DNA of 64,000 nt from Lichina pygmaea (Eukaryota > Ascomycota > Lichinomycetes > Lichinales > Lichinaceae): the NCBI GenBank assembly GCA_963422465.1, contig OY730171.1:620001-684000 (forward strand), in the 5' to 3' direction. Below, one piece after another: positions 46,126-56,699 of this stretch. The notes beneath the pieces are model-generated. The model did not search any database. It was not told where the DNA came from and was given only the letters and a program-made list of their open reading frames with translations. The stretch's first letter is position 1. Every line of letters begins with the position of its first letter. Both the position numbers and the translations under genes were made by a program.

Positions 46126-47009
46126 GGTGTCGGCGGCCAGTCGTCGGCGCCAGACCGTCGAGCCTCGTGCCGTTGCGCTTTCGAGCAGCGAGTCTTCGCC
46201 GGCCGGTAGATGCTACCGTATGTGATGTTACTCTCCACCAAGCGTGGCCTAGGAGATGCCGAGCGCTTGGATTGTGGTGGGGACTTGGGTGTCGGTCATG
46301 GCACGCAGGTCGCTCATGCGTTCATCCGCGGACCTTCTCCGTCTTCTCGATCTGTCCCACTCGGAGCTTGGCTGGTCTGGTCGAGCGATGACATTGTCGG
46401 CGGGCGACGACAAGCGTGCTTCTTCTTCGGTGTGATGCAAATGTCTACCTCAAAAGGCCCAATTCAGTAAGTGACTTTAGGATCAAATTCGGCCGGTCTC
46501 ACGGCGCCGGATGGTGCGTACCGTAGGTATTACTGGTACATACGTACGTAGGTACTAATGATTGACGGTCTGTATATAGTCACGCTCGATGATACTGTAG
46601 ACATTGGCCTCCCAGGAACAAGTAGCAAAACCTCTTCCACACGTCAATGTGACCGTTCCCTCGGCTGCACTTTTCAGCGGTGATCGACGTTTCTCACGAG
46701 ACGTCGGCCCGTGATTCGTGATTCGTGATTCGTGATTCGTGATTCGTGATTCGTGATTCGTGATTCGTGATTCGTGATTCGTGATTCGTGATTCGCTATG
46801 GCCGCAGGGTCCTCTTGATTAGACTAGCATGACTTGGCGGCATACGCAACGGCGTCTTAGTAATCGCACTGGTGTGTCTCGACGTGCTATATTTGGACCT
46901 TGCTTGGCAGCGGCACGGTGCATGTCGCTGCATGTCGCGGCCGAATGTAAACAACGTTGATGTTGGACGGCAGTCAGGAAGACGCTAAGCACAACGGCCA
47001 GAAATATCC
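46126..47009. other. Intergenic, with 7-bp tandem satellite
   Basis: Upstream side of the csc1 gene. Holds the GTGATTC array and a GTACATACGTACGTAGG cluster near 46535-46555. No gene supported. Confidence 0.55.
46711..46795. repeat. Perfect GTGATTC 7-mer tandem repeat, about 12 units
   Basis: Eighty-five bases of uninterrupted 7-nt period without an evident mismatch. It is not coding: a 7-nt period shifts frame in every unit. Confidence 0.97.
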
Positions 47010-47808
47010 ACACACGGGTATTACCACCCCCCCCTCCCGTCCCTTCGGTGCGTCCGGGACACCCCTCCGCCAGGAGGGGTGTCGGACAGTTCAATGATCG
47101 CTTTCTTGTCGGGATCAATTGCAATGTCTATAACTCCACAACAAAACGACTAAATAAAGATGTAAGTGGCTTATTTGATTCCTACACTTCTGTACTATCA
47201 TCTCTGAAGTTATAGACCTCTCTAGATTTTGGTGGTGTTCCTGAGAAGTCATGGTAGTTGTCACTTGAGAATGAAGTATCAACAACGTCAATTCCACAAT
47301 CTCTATAACTCCATAACTGGATAGACAAGTAGTCTTTTTTATGTGCCCATCCGATTCCCCTACCCTTCTTCTATCACCCCTGAAATTGTAGACTCCTCCT
47401 GATGATACTGTTGCTGGGTAGCTATTGTAGCCTGACTTGTCTAAGTAGTAGTCCTTCTCAATCCTCTCATGAGAGAGCTCGCTTCTCTCACATTAGTAAG
47501 CTTTTTCTACTCTAAAAATCACTGTGCTGGGACATCAAATTCCCTGGCTAACTTTGGTACAGTGATAGTATTTTTACTGTCAGAGATAGAATCCGCACCT
47601 TCTGTGATGTGAGCCTCGGCTTCCTTGTAAAATTTGGCCATGTTGTGGTGGAGTTGTGGTGGTTTAAAATTGGTGACTATCAACAGATTTACTAGCGATC
47701 ATTGAACCGTCCGAGTCATTGAACTGTCCGACACCCCTCCTGGCGGAGGGGTGTCCCGGACGTACCGAAGGGACGGGAGAGGGGGGTAATACCCCCCCAT
47801 GGCACGGG
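47010..47808 (-). mobile_element. Deleted Fot1/pogo-like DNA transposon
   Basis: Inverted repeats of about 85 bp (47014-47096 and about 47712-47796) share GGTATTACC, CCCGTCCCTTCGGT and ACACCCCTCCGCCAGGAGGGGTGTC. The right end finishes CCATGGCACGGG followed by TA; the left outer end is worn. Read on the minus strand from about 47641, the interior gives MAKFYKEAEAHITEGADSIS, then TVPKLAREFDVPAQ, the N-terminal helix-turn-helix start of Fot1/pogo-type (Tc1-mariner superfamily) transposases. It is soon broken by stops (after DVPAQ and within the next few codons), and the catalytic part is missing. The interior is AT-rich and carries two related ~180-bp units around TCTATAACTCCA (47127 and 47301). 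Non-autonomous remnant. Confidence 0.72.
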
Positions 47809-48174
47809 TACGGCTGCACTCAACTGTGAGCAAGACGATCAATTGCTCCCTAGTACAGTATGTCTCCATCTCAGGGATGAATCCCGCGATGTTGCTAGCT
47901 AGGAAGCGAAATCACTTTTGTGCGTCTACGGAGCAATGTTTTTCCGCTCCGAGGGCTGTTTAGTCATCGACCCCGTGTCGCAAGTCAGGAACGTCCGTAA
48001 CGTAAGGACAGCGAGACCGAAACCAGAAGAGCGCCGGAAAGGTGTTTCGGGCGGATCTCATGGCCGGACTGGCACACCGATCCGTTGGCCAGCATCCAGA
48101 TGGTCAGTGCATCCTCGTGGAGCTTGGAGACGACGATGTCAACACACGCCCGCAGACCTGGCACTGTAAGAACA

Positions 48175-48208
<34 letters not shown>

Positions 48209-48395
48209 CCATGATGACCATGATGACCATGACCATGATGATGAAGGTTGAATTTTTCATCGAACGCTATCTACCGCGAACGACGCGGTTCCGCCGCCGT
48301 CGTCGCCGCGCGGAAGTCGATCTTCGAGACACTTCCGCCCCGAGCCCGGCCAAGCGTGCACCCCTGCGGCGACCGCTCCTTCCATCACGGCCGTC
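47809..48395. other. Intergenic, (GAT/ATG) repeat near fba1 end
   Basis: A GATGATGATG tract turning into ATGACCATGATGACC units covers 48174-48245. No gene supported; the region is the 3' flank of fba1. Confidence 0.6.
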
Positions 48396-49721
48396 TCACA
48401 GCTGGTTGGCGGCGTTGAAGTCGTCCAGCGCTTCCTTCACTCGGGTCGACATGGTCTTCTCGCCCTCGCGCACCCAGACCCGTGGGTCGAAGTGCTTCTT
48501 GTTCGGCTTGTCCGCCCCGTCGGGGTTCCCGACCCGGGTCTGGAGGTAGTCCTTCTTCGACAGGACGTAGTCCCGGATGCCGGTGAGATAGGCGAATTGC
48601 AGGTCCGTGTCGAGGTTGACCTTGACCACGCCGTAGCCGATGGCCTCGGCGTACTCCTGCTTCGTCGACCCGGACCCGCCGTGGAAGACCAGGAAGACGG
48701 GCTTGTCGTCCTTGGTGCCGGCCTTCTTCGTGACGTGCTGCTGGTGCTTGTTCAGGAGCTCCGGGTGCAGCTTGACGTTGCCGGGCTTGTACACGCCGTG
48801 GACGTTGCCGAACGCGGCCGCGATCGAGAAGTACGGCGAGATGTTCGACAGCGTATCGTGGATCCTGTAGATGTCTTCGGGCTGGGTGTAGAGGGCGCTG
48901 TTGTCGACGTCCTCGTTGTTGACGCCGTCCTCCTCTCCCCCCGTGATCCCGATTTCCTGTCACGCTGCCGTCAACGAAGCCGTTGGGGGCATCCGACCGC
49001 TCGACGAAAAACGACAGCATCGCAGAACGGCAGGCGAGCGTCCGGCGGGGAACCGAGGCATACACACCATCTCAAGCCACTGCTTCATCGGGGCCGCTCT
49101 CTGCAGGTACTTCGCCGTCGTCGAGATGTTCGTCTCCTTGTCTTCCTCGCTGAGGTCGATCATGTGGCTCGAGAAGAGGGGCTCGCCATGCGCCTTGAAG
49201 TGGGCCTCGTCGGCGTCGAGGAGACCGTCCAGCCAGGGCAACAGCTTCTTGGCGCAATGATCGGTATGGAGCACCACGGGGATGCCGTAAACCGGAGCCA
49301 GCGACCGGATGTAGAGGGCCCCGGCGACGCCCCCGGCAATCGAGGCCTGCTGCTTGTCGTTGGGTACACCCTACCAAGACGTCTCAGCTGCTGGGTCCAC
49401 GACCCGACGAGGCCCTCTCGGAGGCGATTTGCGGTACCTTGCCGGCAAAGTATGCCGCGCCGCCTTGCGACATCTGCAGGATGATGGGCGACTTCTTGTC
49501 TCGGGCGGCCTCGAGCGAGGCCACGACGGTCGACGACGAGGTGACATTCTGGACGGCTTTCAGATCAGCCTTTGCCGTCTTAACGGAGACAGACGCGGGC
49601 TGGTGCGGCTCACTATTGCCGGAAGGGCGAAACGGTGCTCCTGGCAATACTTGAACAGCTTGAGGACGTCGTCGCCCACGATGACGCCCGCCTTTCTGCT
49701 GAGGACGTCGGTGACACCCAT
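48396..49721 (-). CDS. fba1: Class II fructose-bisphosphate aldolase
   Basis: Four exons: 49721-49614, 49548-49438, 49370-49068 and 48956-48396, giving exactly 360 residues, the usual fungal size. The start is MGVTDVLSRKAGVIVGDDVL. The joins read FALPAI-NVTSSSTVVASLEA, AYFAGK-GVPNDKQQASIAGG and QWLEM-EIGITGGEEDGVNNE. Metal and substrate motifs are visible: VVLHTDHCAKKLLPW (Zn ligand His), FHGGSGST and GVVKVNLDTDLQFAY. The enzyme splits fructose-1,6-bisphosphate into dihydroxyacetone phosphate and glyceraldehyde-3-phosphate in cytosolic glycolysis and works in reverse in gluconeogenesis. It diverges from the deubiquitinase gene. A (CACT)n run sits just upstream of the start. Confidence 0.96.
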
Positions 49722-50251
49722 CTTGATTGTTTGGGCCGTAGAACAATCTGTCTCTCTCTCACACACACACTCACTCACTCACTCACTCACTCTCGCTCTC
49801 AGCGGTGGATTGAAGATGGTCCAAAAGGAGCTCAACGGATCACTGATAATTGGTATCGATGCTGTGGAGGGGCTTACGACCGATGGAGTTCTCTCCGCGG
49901 CCGAAGGTGGGGCATGCGACGTGCGTATCGATAGTACCGGTACCCCGTACGTATGTACTTTGTGCGCTGGTGTCGGCACAATTGTCAGCACAAAGTCGTC
50001 ATCGGCATAGCCATGCGGTCGAACCTTGGCATGTACAAAAGTCGTAAGGTCTCCGGCATCGGCCAAGCGTTCGATCACGTGCAGCTTGAGTGAGTGAACC
50101 CGGTCGTCCGACTGCACGGCTTGAACATCGCAGAGATCGACCAGGTCCCACCCTGCGTGCCTACTCATAAGGCACTGTGCAGTGGCAGCCAGCAGTCGAG
50201 TACTCGTACGACGCCCAGGCGGTCGTGGCATGTCTCTGGTGGGAGCGAGAC
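49722..50251. promoter_or_regulatory. Divergent promoter region, fba1 / ubp16
   Basis: 530 bp. A CA/CACT repeat lies at 49760-49795, close to the fba1 start, and a CACGTG box near 50077. No other gene supported. Confidence 0.5.
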
Positions 50252-52231
50252 ATGCCCGACAAGCCTCTCACCGTTGCCGCATACGCCGCTGGAGCGTCGC
50301 TTGCTGCCGCGACGTTGATCTACGTCTTTGCGCCGACGTATTTCCTCGACGGCGATGTGCCGAACGGCGCCCGTCGGACCGGCGCCGTGGGGCTCTACAA
50401 CCCGGCCAACGATTGCTTCATCAACGCCGTCCTTCAGTCGCTGGCCGGCCTAGGGGAGCTGCGTCTCCACCTGATGCGCGAAACCCACCGAAGGAGCCTG
50501 GATGGGTCCGAGGTCTACCGCGTCGACCCGTCCGAAGGGGCGGCCGGGGAGGCCGTCGACGTCGCCAAGCTGGAAGGGCTGCAGGGGGGCATCGTGACGT
50601 CTGCGCTGAAGGAGGTGCTGGACAGCCTCAACAGGCGACCTCCGTACCGGAAGACGGTGTCGGCGGCGGCGTTCGTGGCCGCCCTCGAGCGCGCCTTCCG
50701 CCAGAGGATCAGTCGCCAGCAGCAGGATGCCCAGGAGTTCTTGCAGCTCCTGGCGGAACGGCTGTGCGAAGAGTACCATGCTGGCCAGGGAGCGCGGCGG
50801 CGGCGAGCGACGATCCGGGTGCCAAGACGCGGCCGGGTCGATGGTGTTGTCGCTGAGCCGATGTCGCCGGGACGAGATCAGGATCCGGTGGGGGAGTCGG
50901 CCGGATCTCCCGCCGAGGAGGTCGAGCAAGATGCCACCGACGACGGCTTTCCGTTCGAGGGCAGGTTGGAATCCCAGCTGGAGTGTCTCTCGTGCCACTT
51001 CCAACCGAAACCGAGCGTGTCGAGCTTCGTCGCCCTGACGCTGCACGTGCCGCAGCAGAGCTCGACGACGCTGAGCCAGTGTTTCGACGGCTTGCTGAGG
51101 ACGGAGCACATCGATGGGTTCAAATGCGAACGGTGCCGGCTGCAGCACGCCGTCGAGCTGCGGTCGCAACAGCTGGCGAGGACGCAGTCGAGCGCCGAGC
51201 GCGGCAGGCTGCAGTCCGACATCGCCAGACTTCAAGACGCGATCCGCGCCGATCCCGAGAAGGCACCGGACGGCGTCGCCCTGCCGGACATCAAGTACGC
51301 GCCGCAGCGGCGGATCGCCCGGCACGTCCGGATCGCGACGTTCCCGAGGGTCGTCGCCATCCACCTCTCGCGCTCGATATTCGACCGCGGCAGCGTGTCG
51401 ATGAAAAACTCGGCCAAGGTTGCTTTCCCCGAGCTCCTCCCTCTCGGCGGCATCTTGGACCGGAGGAAGTACAGGCTCCGGGGGCTGGTGACTCACAAAG
51501 GGAGCCACAACAGCGGTCACTACGAGTCTTTCCGGAGGCAGATCGTCGCTCCCCCCTTCTCCACTCCGAGTCCCGTGCAGCGGCTGGGCGCGTACGGCGC
51601 CCCGTCAGGCAGTCCGCACCCGTCAGAGCAGCAAAGCCCGCTTCTCGAGCCGGGTCGGTCCGGCGAAGGGGTTACGTCCAAGTCGAGCCCCGCTGCCCGG
51701 GCCCGCCCGAAGTCGTCGGCGTCCAAGCTCTCGGGTCCTGTGGCGGATGAGTCCGTCTCCAGCGATCCTACCGGGGACCCTCCCGTGGGATCTTCAGACA
51801 CGCACCGAGAGTCGTCCTCCGCATCTACTACACCACGAGCCTCTTCCACCCCCTCTGCCGCTCACATAGCGCCCTCGATCCCAGGGTCTCCGTCTCCGTC
51901 TCCATCGTCTCCTTCCGATCCCAAGGCACAAAGCGCAGAGCGGTCGAGGCCGCGCAGCAGGCGCACCGAGCACAAAGCTACCCGATCCAGTTTCCTCTGC
52001 GAGAGTCACAGCCAACGCGCGAGCAGCAGCGGCGGCGGCGGCGGCCGCCGCCGCCGCGAGAGGAAGAACGACAGCCATCGATGGTGGCGTATCAGCGACG
52101 ATAAAGTCAAAGAGAGCAAGACGGCCGAGGTCCTGGCGATGCAGCGCGAAGTGTACCTGCTCTTCTACGAGATGGTGAAAGACGGGGGCGACGACGACGC
52201 TGCCACGACAAGGCTTGTAGGAAAGATGTAG
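50252..52231 (+). CDS. ubp16: Membrane-anchored USP deubiquitinase, Ubp16/USP30-like
   Basis: Single frame, 659 residues from the Met at 50252; an in-frame Met at 50177 would add 25 residues. The N-terminus has one membrane segment (TVAAYAAGASLAAATLIYVF), as in yeast Ubp16 and human USP30 of the mitochondrial outer membrane. The USP Cys box is GLYNPANDCFINAVLQSLAG (Cys 55). Then come QQDAQEFLQLLAERL, the CxxC zinc ribbon pairs LECLSCHF and FKCERCRL, the His box SHNSGHYESF (His about 421) and the terminal WWRISDDKV that supplies the third catalytic residue. Between the last two lies a ~190-residue Ser/Pro-rich disordered insert. The enzyme removes ubiquitin from (probably mitochondrial) substrates. 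Confidence 0.9.
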   Translation: MPDKPLTVAAYAAGASLAAATLIYVFAPTYFLDGDVPNGARRTGAVGLYNPANDCFINAVLQSLAGLGELRLHLMRETHRRSLDGSEVYRVDPSEGAAGEAVDVAKLEGLQGGIVTSALKEVLDSLNRRPPYRKTVSAAAFVAALERAFRQRISRQQQDAQEFLQLLAERLCEEYHAGQGARRRRATIRVPRRGRVDGVVAEPMSPGRDQDPVGESAGSPAEEVEQDATDDGFPFEGRLESQLECLSCHFQPKPSVSSFVALTLHVPQQSSTTLSQCFDGLLRTEHIDGFKCERCRLQHAVELRSQQLARTQSSAERGRLQSDIARLQDAIRADPEKAPDGVALPDIKYAPQRRIARHVRIATFPRVVAIHLSRSIFDRGSVSMKNSAKVAFPELLPLGGILDRRKYRLRGLVTHKGSHNSGHYESFRRQIVAPPFSTPSPVQRLGAYGAPSGSPHPSEQQSPLLEPGRSGEGVTSKSSPAARARPKSSASKLSGPVADESVSSDPTGDPPVGSSDTHRESSSASTTPRASSTPSAAHIAPSIPGSPSPSPSSPSDPKAQSAERSRPRSRRTEHKATRSSFLCESHSQRASSSGGGGGRRRRERKNDSHRWWRISDDKVKESKTAEVLAMQREVYLLFYEMVKDGGDDDAATTRLVGKM

Positions 52232-52582
52232 TTTCACGGCTCTGACGTGATCCTTTGCTTTGGCTGGCCGGTGTGTGACGGTAGATGGGGGGATTCTTGG
52301 TACACAGAAGACACTGCGCTCTGATCGTTCTATACGACGTGGACCGGTCCACCGAGCAGCTCTTCTGGACCAGAGTCGTACGCATGGTAAATGAAGCATC
52401 GAAATATCACTTTGTCGGTGTACTCCGTACGTTCGACGACGCGTTTCTCGCGAGGCTGACCGACCCCAGTACGGAGTACTCCGTACACTCAATTGATATC
52501 CCCAGCCGACCTCCTTCCTACCATCATCATCATCACATACCGTACGGTACTCGACGCCGGCTTCCAAAGGCAACTTACAGTA
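52232..52582. other. Spacer between ubp16 and first mariner element
   Basis: Nothing coding. Contains the perfect palindrome GTACGGAGTACTCCGTAC at 52469-52486. Confidence 0.55.
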
Positions 52583-54215
52583 CGGAGGCTGGCGACAGAA
52601 GTATTCGGAATCCCACTAAAAAGTGATGAGACTATACCCCACCACCAAAACCACCTCGCCCGACCGCCCACCACAGATAAACTACAACCATCATGGGCAA
52701 CAAAAGCATCAGCATTACACAGAAAGCACGTGTACTTGCTCTTCTTGAAGAAGGCGTACCTGTGAAGCATATCAGTAATCTCACAGACCTTTCTTCCAGC
52801 GCAATCTATCAAATCCGTCAAGTCGCATACAACTGTGGCTACCATCCTGTTACAAACCCGGCATTCCAGGACAAGTTCTTCAAAGATACCCCTTGCACTG
52901 GTTGACCCAAAGCTCTCAATGAGGAGCAGACCAAGGATCTCCTTGACCGAGTCAGGAGAGACCGTTACAGACAAGAAATGTCAGCTCTTGATCTGAACTA
53001 CAAGTTCCCGGTGTCAGCTTGTACAATCCAACAAGTTCTTGTCGCAATCGCTTCCGCAAGCTCAAAGTAACATGGAAGCCTATGCTATCTCCTGCCATGA
53101 AAGCTGCTTGACTGCAGTTTGCAATGGAACATAAAGATAAGACCCTAGAAGACTGGAAGAATGTGATCTGGACAGATGAGACAGGAGTTGTTCTAGGTCA
53201 TTGGCGTGGTGGAACTTGACTGTGGTGAACATCAGAAGAATGTTACCACAAGACATGTATCCAACATCACGGGAAGGGAGTCACAGAGTTCATGTTCTGG
53301 GGGTCTTTCTTATATGATAAGAAAGGGCCTTGCCACATCTGGAAACCTGAGACTGCACAAGAGAAGAAGGCAGCAGAAGCAGAGCTAGCTGAGATGAACA
53401 CTGCTCAAGAGCCAGAATATTGACAGAAGTGGGAGTTGTTGACTAGGATGCGATGTCTGAGCTTACGCAATAAGCCAGGCAAAGCACCAGTCTGGAAGTT
53501 CACCAAGCAGACCGGCAAGCTTGTATGACAAGCTAAAGCAGGAGGTATTGACTGGTATCGATATGGGTGAATTATTCTGATAGGAAAGCTTCTTCCTTTT
53601 GCTCAGGAATGCAAGCTGTCTTAACCCAACATGATTGTCCAAGAAGACAAAGCTCCAGCACACGCACACCACTCCCAGAGAGCAATCTTCTCAAGCTTCG
53701 ACATCCAGCAACTCTTATGGCCAGGCAATTCTCCTAATCTTAACGCAATTGAGCCATGCTGGCCTTTCATCAAAAGAACAACTACGATGCATGGTGCACC
53801 AAGGACGAAGGATGAAATGACAAAAGCCTGGCTAAAGGCTTGGAGAGAGCTGGATCAGTCTCGCAATCAGTGATGGATTGAGCAGGTTCCTCAACATATT
53901 CAGCAAATCATTGCCCCGGAAGGTGGCAATGAGTACTGGGAGACTTGAGGATCTGAGGACACGGTGGACGAGAACAACAACAGTGATGACAACAGCAATG
54001 AGAATAGTGACAGCTTGGAGTGGGAAGATGACTGAACTTTATGAGAAGATGCTCAAGGAGTCCAGGCTTCAAGACCTCAAACCACAGAGGTGGTGGGATG
54101 ATGGTGGATGATAATAAGAATCACGATAACGATTGGGAGGGGAACTGCGGGGTAGTCTGACAACTTTTGTCGCTACTATAGAAATCTTTCCGAATACTTT
54201 TGGCGCGGGCCTCCG
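52583..54215 (+). mobile_element. Decayed Tc1/mariner-type DNA transposon (element 1)
   Basis: Ends are inverted copies: CGGAGGCTGGCGACAGAAGT at 52583 on and CGGAGGCCCGCGCCAAAAGT reading inward from 54215, both continuing ATTCGGAA. TA flanks sit at 52581-52582 and 54216-54217. The transposase frame starts at 52693 (MGNKSISITQKARVLALLEE, helix-turn-helix) and shows DDE-type motifs: VIWTDETGVVLGHW near 53170, IVQEDKAPAHAHHSQ near 53635 and PGNSPNLNAIEPCW near 53735. It ends GGNEYWE-like near 53935. The frame is broken by TGA codons (52903, 53109, 53871 among others) and by frame changes between the first two motifs and about 53600. Inactive. Confidence 0.88.
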
Positions 54216-54701
54216 TACGTTGCGTAGTGTGAACCGGCAACCGGCCGGGAATGAGTGTCATGACTGATCTCTCTTCTCTAAGATCTAGGAGCGACGACCA
54301 AGAAGGAGAAAACTCTGCACACCATCACGTGCAGACAAACAATTTAGCCGTCACTCAGGGGGAGGCTGATCTCTGAACCCCTGCAAATCCTCGGGCTATC
54401 GACTCCCTGTCGAGTCCCTGGTTGACACCAATATACAGTGAGAATTCTCTTCTCTCACGTGAACTTGGCTCTAGCAGCGAGCGAGGACTGGTCTTCTCAC
54501 TCCCCCGGCTGACACGTAGCAATGAAGATACAACAAGACACTTGGTGTGTCTGTGCTTAGCTCAGGGATACGGTAGGGAGAGAGGGGTGGATGTATCCTC
54601 TACCAACAGGATAGGTACCGTATGGTTACAAGTACCAAGACAGTGAAGAGGAGAGGCTTAAGTTGCTGTCTCAGTACGTACAATCTTGAAGGTGGTACGT
54701 A
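54216..54701. other. Spacer between the two mariner elements
   Basis: 486 bp without a supported gene; a CACGTG box at about 54324 and TACGTACAATC motifs near its right end. Confidence 0.55.
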
Positions 54702-56221
54702 CAGTCAGGTCCAGATAGTCTGAATCCACTTCCCCATTCAAGCTACCGAGAAAATATGGACTGGGTACGACAGGATCATATTAGTCATCTAGAAAGTACG
54801 TATACTATAGCTAGTGTTACAAAAGTCATGTGCGTGAGAATAGTGACGATGATTGAAGAGATGATAACAGCAGTGATGGCAAAGACAGTAGTGACAGTAG
54901 TGACAGCAATAGGAATCAATAGTGCGTGTACCAGCCTTCTGCTTCAATGACTGCCTCAATGCGATGGGGCATCAAGTCAATCAATTTGTCCATATGAGCC
55001 TGTGAAATCATCTGCCACACTTCTGGAGTGTTCTCCTCAATCAACTGCTTGGCAGCTGCAACAGGCATTTGATGCAGTAATGGCTGCCACTCCCGGATAT
55101 TCTTCTTGAGGGGAAACCAGTTGTACTCAATCGGAGTCAGGTCTGGGGAATATGGTGGGAACTCCAGCACTGGATAGCCACTGTTTTGAAGCCAATCTCT
55201 CACTTCATGGCATTTGTGGATTGGTGTGTTGTCTTGCTGGAACACCTCACCCGGCCCAATAAGCAATGGCAGCTGCTCCTGAAGAAGGGCCTTGTACGAC
55301 CGGCCTGTCACTCCACCTTGTGGTGCCTCAGAGTCTTGCTGGCAGATAACCAGGGCAGATCATCCACGTCCAGAGAATGCAGCCCAGACCATCACTGAGG
55401 CTCAGCCTGATCGACTGGTTGTTTGTACAGCCCATGGCTTCCATTTATCTCCTGGTGTTCTATTGCTCAGGACTTAGTTAGTCTTGCTATACTCCATGAA
55501 GAGGGTAGAGTGGTGTACCTGAAATTCCACTCTTGTTTTTTGCCAGAACTTCGCTCAATAGAGCACTCATCACTCCACCAGACCTTGGCCCAGTCATCCC
55601 TCGTGTAGTGTTGATGCTGAAGAGCCCACTGCAGTCGTTGTGCAGCATTCTCATCTGTCAACAGGGGGCATCATCGTCGAACATGTTTCCGGAGCTTTTC
55701 CTTGCTCATCCGGCTGTAGAAGGTGCTGTGCTTCAGCTGGGGCATGATTGCACGATGCAGATCATTCATCTCAATACTGGGCAGCAGCTCTGTAGCTGGG
55801 TCAAGGGCGTCATCTTGCTCTTTTGTCGTTACAAGTGGTCAGCCACTTCGTGGTTCAGAGACGTTGTTGATTCGGTTGACTGAGAGTTCTCCAAGCGCTC
55901 GTTGCACTGCTCCTCGTGAAACATGTACTTTTTGGGCAGCCTTTCGTTGACTGAGCCCTCCCTTCTCAACCAGTGCTCTGACAGCACCACGTTCCTCGGT
56001 AGTCAGCTCTCCTTTTGGGCGTCGTGGTTGGTCAGCAGGTCGAGGCATCACGACTGCGATACTCAGTACGGTGGCACGGGTGGATCTTTTGGTTGTTTTG
56101 ATGTTGTATACGTACTTTCTAGATGACTAATATAATCCCGTTGTACCCGGTCTATATTTTCTCGGTCGCTTGAATGGGGGGGGGGGGGGGGGGGTGGATT
56201 CAGACTTTCTGGACCTGACTG
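54702..56221 (-). mobile_element. Decayed Tc1/mariner-type DNA transposon (element 2)
   Basis: Terminal inverted repeats of about 100 bp: CAGTCAGGTCCAGATAGTCT from 54702, and its inverted partner ending CCAGACCTGACTG-like at 56221, continuing through CATTCAAGC..ACCGAGAAAATAT and TTAGTCATCTAGAAAGTACG. TA flanks lie at 54700-54701 and 56222-56223. The transposase is on the minus strand from about 56051: PKGELTTEERGAVRALVEKG with helix-turn-helix QRKAAQKVHVSRGAVQRAL, then WWSDECSIERSSG near 55575, VFQQDNTPIHKCHEV near 55235 and YSPDLTPIEYNWFPLKK near 55130, ending 54916. TGA codons interrupt it at several places. The right repeat contains a poly-G run (56176-56194). It is not the same lineage as element 1. 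Confidence 0.9.
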
Positions 56222-56645
56222 TAGCTATCCACTCACTAGAAGAGTGTAAAGTACAAGAGTACACTCCCATCTGTCAAACCAACGCAGAAATCTTATGCTA
56301 ACATCCCATCTTGAACGACAAAGCCGTATATCAGACAGAAAAGCACAGAGCAAACAGATCATCATTGTCGGGCATATATCAGGTATCTACAAATGAGATG
56401 ACAAGAGCAGTAGCAGTAGCAGCGAACAATGATAATTAACAACGGCAGCAACAGCAGCGTATCATGATGATGATCAGAATGTCGACGACAGGGAGAGATC
56501 AGAGATGAAAATACAAGAGACACGTAACATCCAGCAAAGAGATAATTTTCCACGAGAAAGAGGCTGAGGGGATGATGGGGATCCTCTCCCGAGGGGAAGA
56601 GCCAGAGTGCCAGAATGAGAGGAGAGAAGACAGAAAATCACATAT

Positions 56646-56682
<37 letters not shown>

Positions 56683-56699
56683 GAGAAAGAGAAAAAAAA
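56222..56699. other. 3' flank of the polyketide synthase
   Basis: No supported gene; a (CT)n run at about 56652-56680 is just beyond the synthase stop codon. Confidence 0.6.

Noticed and set aside
46711-46795. 7-bp array as a telomere-like or CRISPR-like repeat
   Set aside because: GTGATTC is not a known telomere unit, lies among ordinary genes, and has no spacers; it is a simple satellite.
48492-49484. 330-codon plus frame over fba1
   Set aside because: Antisense shadow; crosses the aldolase introns and has no motif.
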